Below are positions 59,185 through 64,000 of a stretch of 64,000 bases of DNA, piece by piece. The stretch's first letter is position 1, and every line of letters starts with the position of its first letter. The stretch comes from Saccharothrix tamanrassetensis (GTDB taxonomy: Bacteria > Actinomycetota > Actinomycetes > Mycobacteriales > Pseudonocardiaceae), in contig NZ_JACHJN010000003.1 of assembly GCF_014203665.1 (NCBI RefSeq), forward strand, positions 434,001 to 498,000, given 5' to 3'. The position numbers and the translations under genes are program-made. The notes under the pieces are model-generated. The model made no database searches and was not told the DNA's origin. It worked only from the letters and a program-made list of their open reading frames with translations.

Positions 59185-60096
59185 CTAGTCGTCGACGGTC
59201 CAGACCAGGGTGTTGAGGTCGGTCTCCGGGCGGGAACTCCACCGGACGGAGGTCACGGAGGTGTTCTCGGGCAGCACGTAGACGGTGTGCCCGCCCGCCG
59301 TCTCGCCGGGCTGCACGCCGATCTTGTGCGGTGGCCGGGAGGACAGCGACACCGGGGCCTTGGTGATGGTCTCGCCGGTGCTCGTCATCAGCACCAGGTA
59401 CATGTCGGGCAGTGCGTTGAACGTCACGGTGCCGATGTTGGCCAGCTCGGTGTGCACGACCACCGCGCGCTCGCCGGCGGCCAGCTTGTAGCCGGCGGCG
59501 GTGAACAGGAAGTCCGCCGGGTCGACCACTTCCACCAGCTGGATGGTGAAGCGGGCGCCTTCCAGGCCTTCGGTCTCCAGCGTGGAGCCGATCTTGCCGG
59601 TGCGGGACTTCGGCGCCGGGGCCTGGTCGCCGCGCGCCCAGCCGGAGGACTGCGGCGGGCCCCAGGTGCTCATCGGTTCGGGCGCCGGCACCGGGCCGGA
59701 CTGCGCGGGGCCGGACTGCGCCGGGCCGGGGCCGGACGGGGGTTGCTGGGCCGGGAACGGGCCGCTGGGCGGGCCTTGCCGGTACGCGCCGGACGGTGTG
59801 CCGCGGACGCTGCCGGGGGCGGGCTGGTAGGGGCCGACGGGCGTGCCGCGGGTCTGGCCCTGGGGTCCGGTGTAGCTGCCCCAGGCCACGCTGTTGGCCA
59901 GCGCCTTGCGGATGCCGTTCGGGTCGCACTCGACGCCCACCAGCAGCGGCAGTCCGCTGCCGGACAGGGTGATCAGCCGGGTGGCGGCCTCGCGCGGGTC
60001 CATGCCCAGTCTCGCGGCGATCTCGTGCACGGCGGCCCGGCCCATCTCGGCGAGCATGGCCAGAAGACGGGCGTCGACGGGATCCGGCGCTACCAC
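59185..60096 (-). CDS. AsnC-type HTH protein with Pro-rich linker and C-terminal beta domain
   Basis: A ~303-residue protein. An AsnC-like winged HTH occupies residues ~1-65 (DARLLAMLAEMGRAAVHEIAARLG). A Pro/Gly/Gln-rich linker of ~100 residues follows, then a ~125-residue beta-rich domain (ARFTIQLVEVVDP onward, ELANIGTV, TVYVLPEN) resembling DUF4352/immunoglobulin-like folds. No RAM ligand domain is present. GTG at 60096 is preceded by TAGCGT at 7 bases (leaderless); an ATG at 60135 is an alternative. I do not know its function; the combination of DNA-binding head and secreted-type beta domain is odd. Confidence 0.7.
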   Translation of the reverse strand: MVAPDPVDARLLAMLAEMGRAAVHEIAARLGMDPREAATRLITLSGSGLPLLVGVECDPNGIRKALANSVAWGSYTGPQGQTRGTPVGPYQPAPGSVRGTPSGAYRQGPPSGPFPAQQPPSGPGPAQSGPAQSGPVPAPEPMSTWGPPQSSGWARGDQAPAPKSRTGKIGSTLETEGLEGARFTIQLVEVVDPADFLFTAAGYKLAAGERAVVVHTELANIGTVTFNALPDMYLVLMTSTGETITKAPVSLSSRPPHKIGVQPGETAGGHTVYVLPENTSVTSVRWSSRPETDLNTLVWTVDD

Positions 60097-60260
60097 CCCC
60101 TGAACGCTACCCGCCTGGGGCGATCTTCGCGTCATCGCCCCGCCGTGCGGTGCCGCGGAAGCGCCGTGTCGGGTTCACCCCGCCGGGCGGGAGGTTATAG
60201 GGTCGGGAGTCTCTTGCCCGTGCCTTCCCACCGGGCATTTTCGATCTTCGAGGAGGCATG

Positions 60261-63200
60261 GTGGCGGACTCGTTTGTGCACCTCCACGTGCACACCGAGT
60301 ACTCGATGCTCGACGGCGCGGCGAAGCTGAAGGACATGTTCGCCGAGTGCGAGCGCCTCGGCATGACCGCCGCCGCGATCACCGACCACGGCAACATGTA
60401 CGGCGCCTACGACTTCTACCGGCAGGCGACCGCGGCCGGCATCAAGCCGGTGGTGGGCATCGAGGCGTACATGGCACCCGAGTCGCGGTTCAACAAGAAG
60501 CGCGTGCTGTGGGGCGACCCCGGCCAGAAGTCCGACGACGTGTCCGCCAGCGGCGCGTACACCCACCAGACGATCTGGGCCCGCACCAACGAGGGCCTGC
60601 ACAACCTGATGAAGCTCGCCAGCCGCGCGTCCACCGAGGGCCAGCTGGGCAAGTGGGCGCGGATGGACGCGGAGCTGGTCGCCGAGCACGCCTCCGGGCT
60701 GATGGCGACCACCGGCTGCCCGTCCGGCGAGGTGCAGACCCGGTTGCGGCTCGGGCACGAGAAGGAGGCGCTGGAGGCCGCCGCGAAGTGGCGCGACATC
60801 TACGGCGCCGACAACTTCTTCGTCGAGCTGATGGACCACGGCATCGAGATCGAGAGCCGGGTCCGGGGCGGGCTGCTGGAGATCGGCAGGAAGCTGGGCA
60901 TCCCGTTCGTGGTGACCAACGACTCGCACTACACCTACGCCGAGGACCGGGACGCGCACGACGCGCTGCTGTGCGTGCAGACCGGCAAGACGTTGCAGGA
61001 CCCGAGCCGGTTCAAGTTCGACGGCTCGGGCTACTACCTGAAGTCGCCGGAGGAGATGCGGGCGATCGACTCGTCCGACGCCTGGCAGGAGGGGTGCCGC
61101 AACACGCTGCTGGTGGCGGAGAAGGTCGACACCACCGGCATGTTCGCGTTCCAGAACCTGATGCCGCGCTACCCGACGCCGGAGGGCCTGACCGAGGCCG
61201 ACTACTTCCGCGAGGAGGTGTGGGCGGGTATGCGCCGGCGCTTCCCGGAGGGCGTGGACGAGGTCCACCGCAAGCAGGTCGAGTTCGAGATCGACGTCAT
61301 CCTGCAGATGGGCTTCCCGTCGTACTTCCTGGTGGTGGCGGACTTCATCAACTGGGCCAAGGAGAACGGCATCCGGGTCGGCCCCGGCCGCGGTTCCGCC
61401 GCGGGCGCGCTGATCGCCTACGCGATGGGCATCACCGACCTGGACCCGCTGGCGCACGGCCTGATCTTCGAGCGGTTCCTGAACCCGGACCGGGTCAGCC
61501 CGCCCGACATCGACATCGACTTCGACGAGCGCCGGCGCGGCGACGTGATCCGGTACGTGACCGAGAAGTGGGGCTCGGACAAGGTCGCCCAGGTGATCAC
61601 GTTCGGCACCATCAAGGCGAAGGCGGCCATCAAGGACTCCGCGCGGGTGCTGTACGGGCAGCCCGGCTACGCGGTGGCCGACCGGATCTCCAAGGCGATG
61701 CCGCCGCCGGTGATGGGCAAGGACATCCCGCTGTCGGGCGTGTTCGACGCGAAGCACAAGCGGTACTCGGAGGCCGCCGAGGTGCGCGCCCTGTACGAGA
61801 CGGACCCGCAGGTCAAGGAGATCATCGACACCGGCCGGGGCCTGGAGGGCCTGATCCGCAACGCGGGCGTGCACGCCTGCGCGGTGATCATGTCCGCGGA
61901 ACCGCTGATGGACCACATCCCGGTGTGGAAGCGGCCGCAGGACGGCTCCATCATCACCCAGTTCGACTACCCGACGTGCGAGACGCTCGGCCTGCTGAAG
62001 ATGGACTTCCTGGGCCTGAGCAACCTCACCACGATCGACGACGCGCTGAAGAACATCGAGCTCAACGGCAAGGGCGCGGTCGACATCACGACGGTCCCGC
62101 TGGAGGACAAGAAGACCTACGAGCTGCTCGGCCGCGGCGACACGCTGGGCGTGTTCCAGCTCGACGGTGGCGCGCTGCGGGACCTGCTGCGGCTGATGCG
62201 GCCGGACAACTTCGAGGACGTCTCGGCCGTCATCGCCCTGTACCGACCCGGCCCGATGGGCGCGAACTCGCACACCAACTACGCGCTGCGCAAGAACAAG
62301 CAGCAGGAGATCGTGCCGATCCACAAGGAGCTGGAAGAGCCCTTGGCGGAGATCCTGGACACGACCTACGGCCTGATCGTGTACCAGGAGCAGGTCATGG
62401 CGATCGCGCGGAAGGTGGCGGGCTACTCGCTGGCCCAGGCGGACCTGCTGCGCCGGGCGATGGGCAAGAAGAAGAAGGAGATCCTCGACAAGGAGTTCGA
62501 GGGCTTCGAGAAGGGCATGCTGGCACAGGGCTTCTCGCCGGAGGCCATCAAGACCCTGTGGGACATCCTGGTCCCGTTCGCCGACTACGCGTTCAACAAG
62601 GCGCACTCCGCCGCGTACGGCCTGATCGCGTACTGGACCGCGTACCTCAAGGCGAACTACCCCGGCGAGTACATGGCCGCGCTGCTCACCACGAACTCCG
62701 ACAACAAGGACAAGTCGGCGATCTACCTGGCGGAGTGCCGCCGGATGGGCATCACCGTGCTGCCGCCGGACGTCAACGAGTCGGAGCGCGAGTTCGTCGC
62801 GGTCGGCGACGACATCCGGTTCGGCCTGGGCGCGATCCGCAACGTCGGCGCGAACGTGGTCGAGGCGGTCATCAAGGCGCGCAAGGAGAAGGGCAAGTTC
62901 GCCGACTTCTCCGACTTCCTGAAGAAGGTCGACGCCACGGTCTGCAACAAGAAGGTCGTGGAATCGCTGATCAAGGCGGGCGCGTTCGACTCGCTGGGCC
63001 ACCCGCGCAAGGGCCTGCACATGGTGCACGTCGAAGCGGTGGACGCGATCATGCTGACCAAGAAGGAGGAGGCGCGCGGCCAGTTCGACCTGTTCGGCGA
63101 CGGCGGCGGCGACGACGGGGTGGGCAGCGTCTTCGACGTGAAGATCCCGGACGAGTACTGGGAGCCCAAGCACCAGCTGACGCTGGAGCGGGAGATGCTC

Positions 63201-63794
63201 GGCCTCTACGTGTCCGGTCACCCGCTCAACGGCGTGGAGCACGTGCTGGAGTCCTATTCGGACACCTCCATCGCGCGCATCCTGGAAGGCGACGTGCCGG
63301 ACGGCACGCAGGTGACGCTGGGCGGCATCCTCGCGTCGGTGACGCGGCGGGTGAACAAGAACGGCGAGCCGTGGGCGTCGGCGCAGCTGGAGGACCTGGC
63401 CGGTGGCATCGAGGTGCTGTTCTTCCCGAAGAGCTACGTGATCCACGGCATGTCGGTCGCCGAGGACGCCATCGTGCTGGTGAAGGCGCGGGTGGCCAAG
63501 CGGGAGGACCGGATCTCGCTGATCGCCAACGACCTGGTGGTGCCGGACCTGTCGGAGCTGGGCGCGCAGGCGCTGAAGCTGAAGGTGGCGGCGTCGCGCT
63601 GCGACCCGAAGCTGGTGACGTCGTTGAAGGAGGTGCTGCGGGCGCACCCGGGGACGACCGAGGTGCACCTGAACCTGGTCATCAACGCGGGCCGCAACAC
63701 GTTGCTGAAGCTGGACGACGCGCTGCGGGTCAGCCCGACGCCGTCGCTGATGGGTGACCTGAAGGCGCTGCTGGGTCCGGGCTGCCTGGGCTGA
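60261..63794 (+). CDS. dnaE: DNA polymerase III alpha subunit (replicative polymerase DnaE1)
   Basis: A ~1177-residue C-family replicative polymerase. The N-terminal PHP domain keeps its metal ligands ([31 protein letters not shown]), consistent with active proofreading as in mycobacterial DnaE1. The palm has [15 protein letters not shown] and the catalytic [13 protein letters not shown]-terminal internal clamp-binding motif QFDLF is near residue 940, followed by an OB domain ([21 protein letters not shown]). AGGAGG (60251-60256) is 4 bases from GTG 60261 but only 1 base from ATG 60258, so the GTG is preferred. It converges on a LuxR gene with 5 bases between stops. Confidence 0.95.
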   Translation: MADSFVHLHVHTEYSMLDGAAKLKDMFAECERLGMTAAAITDHGNMYGAYDFYRQATAAGIKPVVGIEAYMAPESRFNKKRVLWGDPGQKSDDVSASGAYTHQTIWARTNEGLHNLMKLASRASTEGQLGKWARMDAELVAEHASGLMATTGCPSGEVQTRLRLGHEKEALEAAAKWRDIYGADNFFVELMDHGIEIESRVRGGLLEIGRKLGIPFVVTNDSHYTYAEDRDAHDALLCVQTGKTLQDPSRFKFDGSGYYLKSPEEMRAIDSSDAWQEGCRNTLLVAEKVDTTGMFAFQNLMPRYPTPEGLTEADYFREEVWAGMRRRFPEGVDEVHRKQVEFEIDVILQMGFPSYFLVVADFINWAKENGIRVGPGRGSAAGALIAYAMGITDLDPLAHGLIFERFLNPDRVSPPDIDIDFDERRRGDVIRYVTEKWGSDKVAQVITFGTIKAKAAIKDSARVLYGQPGYAVADRISKAMPPPVMGKDIPLSGVFDAKHKRYSEAAEVRALYETDPQVKEIIDTGRGLEGLIRNAGVHACAVIMSAEPLMDHIPVWKRPQDGSIITQFDYPTCETLGLLKMDFLGLSNLTTIDDALKNIELNGKGAVDITTVPLEDKKTYELLGRGDTLGVFQLDGGALRDLLRLMRPDNFEDVSAVIALYRPGPMGANSHTNYALRKNKQQEIVPIHKELEEPLAEILDTTYGLIVYQEQVMAIARKVAGYSLAQADLLRRAMGKKKKEILDKEFEGFEKGMLAQGFSPEAIKTLWDILVPFADYAFNKAHSAAYGLIAYWTAYLKANYPGEYMAALLTTNSDNKDKSAIYLAECRRMGITVLPPDVNESEREFVAVGDDIRFGLGAIRNVGANVVEAVIKARKEKGKFADFSDFLKKVDATVCNKKVVESLIKAGAFDSLGHPRKGLHMVHVEAVDAIMLTKKEEARGQFDLFGDGGGDDGVGSVFDVKIPDEYWEPKHQLTLEREMLGLYVSGHPLNGVEHVLESYSDTSIARILEGDVPDGTQVTLGGILASVTRRVNKNGEPWASAQLEDLAGGIEVLFFPKSYVIHGMSVAEDAIVLVKARVAKREDRISLIANDLVVPDLSELGAQALKLKVAASRCDPKLVTSLKEVLRAHPGTTEVHLNLVINAGRNTLLKLDDALRVSPTPSLMGDLKALLGPGCLG

Positions 63795-63799
63795 CCCCC

Positions 63800-64000
63800 T
63801 TACCGCAGGCCGTTCTCGTAGGCGTAGATGACCATGTGGACGCGGGTGCGCAGGCCGAGTTTGGCCAGCACCCGCGCCACGTGGGTCTTGACGGTGCCTT
63901 CGCCGACGGTCAGCGCGCGGGCGATCTCGGCGTTGCTCAGGCCTTGTGCCACCAGGAGGAGCACCTCGCGCTCGCGCGGGGTGAGCCGGTCCAGGTCGGG
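63800..64000 (-). CDS. LuxR/NarL-type response regulator, C-terminal DNA-binding part (truncated by window)
   Basis: The last 66 residues of a minus-strand gene ending in TAA at 63800-63802. It reads [20 protein letters not shown], then the HTH recognition [18 protein letters not shown] and ends YAYENGLR. This is the classical LuxR_C/GerE effector domain of two-component response regulators (NarL family). The receiver domain and any sensor kinase lie beyond the right edge. It converges on dnaE with 5 bases between the two stops. Confidence 0.88.
   Translation of the reverse strand, partial: PDLDRLTPREREVLLLVAQGLSNAEIARALTVGEGTVKTHVARVLAKLGLRTRVHMVIYAYENGLR

Noticed and set aside
1..64000. 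tRNA, rRNA, insertion sequence, prophage or biosynthetic cluster
   Set aside because: I looked for CCA-ended cloverleafs, transposase motifs, integrases, terminal inverted repeats and PKS/NRPS modules and saw none. Gene content is core chromosome.

Overview
The window is a GC-rich (roughly 70 percent or more), densely packed actinobacterial chromosome segment with many GTG starts and 4-bp ATGA/GTGA gene overlaps. It has a meso-DAP-type dcw cluster with Wag31, a clgR-pspA-pspM stress operon, translational T-box and SAM-IV leaders, and a LexA-type SOS box. Together with the gene order this points to the Pseudonocardiales (Saccharothrix, Actinosynnema or Lentzea-like). That placement is an inference from gene content; no 16S or marker search was possible. 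I see no tRNA, rRNA, CRISPR array, insertion sequence, prophage or biosynthetic gene cluster.

Layout. 1-5270: tail of an unknown gene, then rimO-pgsA-pncC and the clgR / pspA / pspM envelope-stress module, with a ClgR-type operator before clgR and an ECF SigE-like promoter before pspA. 5271-6263: a 1-kb non-coding stretch with a lower-GC island. 6264-12809: uracil permease, MarR regulator, pyrD, Nei-type glycosylase, LysE exporter, ParA-like ATPase, a methyltransferase and a SigD/ShbA-like sigma factor preceded by a 10-residue leader peptide with a rare TTA codon. 12806-17724: a glutamine-synthetase-like ligase divergent from an amidohydrolase (a split FluG arrangement), SOS-box-controlled dinB, a Crp/Fnr regulator and a small membrane protein. 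17725-25031: two DnaA-box-like sites, an AbiEi-like protein, a DUF3040 protein and a MoxR-DUF58-transglutaminase operon.

25386-46489 is the division and cell-wall (dcw) cluster: mraZ, rsmH, ftsL, ftsI, murE, murF, mraY, murD, ftsW, murG, murC, ftsQ, ftsZ, pgeF, yggS-type, sepF, yggT-type, wag31. Its mraZ promoter carries four GTGG boxes at exact 10-bp spacing (a textbook MraZ operator). A DinB/DUF664 gene is inserted between ftsQ and ftsZ. An ftsL-ftsI terminator/promoter boundary lies before murE, and ftsZ has its own promoter and strong terminator. The enzymes run from UDP-MurNAc-tripeptide synthesis to lipid II, the FtsW/FtsI septal synthase, the Z-ring and its SepF anchor, and polar-growth Wag31.

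46512-64000: a small membrane/zinc-motif protein, T-box-controlled ileS, two overlapping ECF sigma genes with a 40-residue microprotein, a TetR regulator divergent from an SRPBCC protein across a double operator, a cation/proton antiporter, a SAM-IV-controlled cysteine-desulfurase-like gene, lspA-rluD, two poorly characterised proteins, dnaE and the C-terminal part of a LuxR-type response regulator.

Two patterns recur. First, many genes have a TANNNT-like -10 box 6-8 bases before their start codon, implying leaderless mRNAs. Second, several genes end in degenerate tandem repeats (13-27-bp units) that begin at, or close behind, the stop codon; a perfect 14-bp x 10 array lies behind ftsZ. The stop-anchored repeats are the least explained feature of the window.
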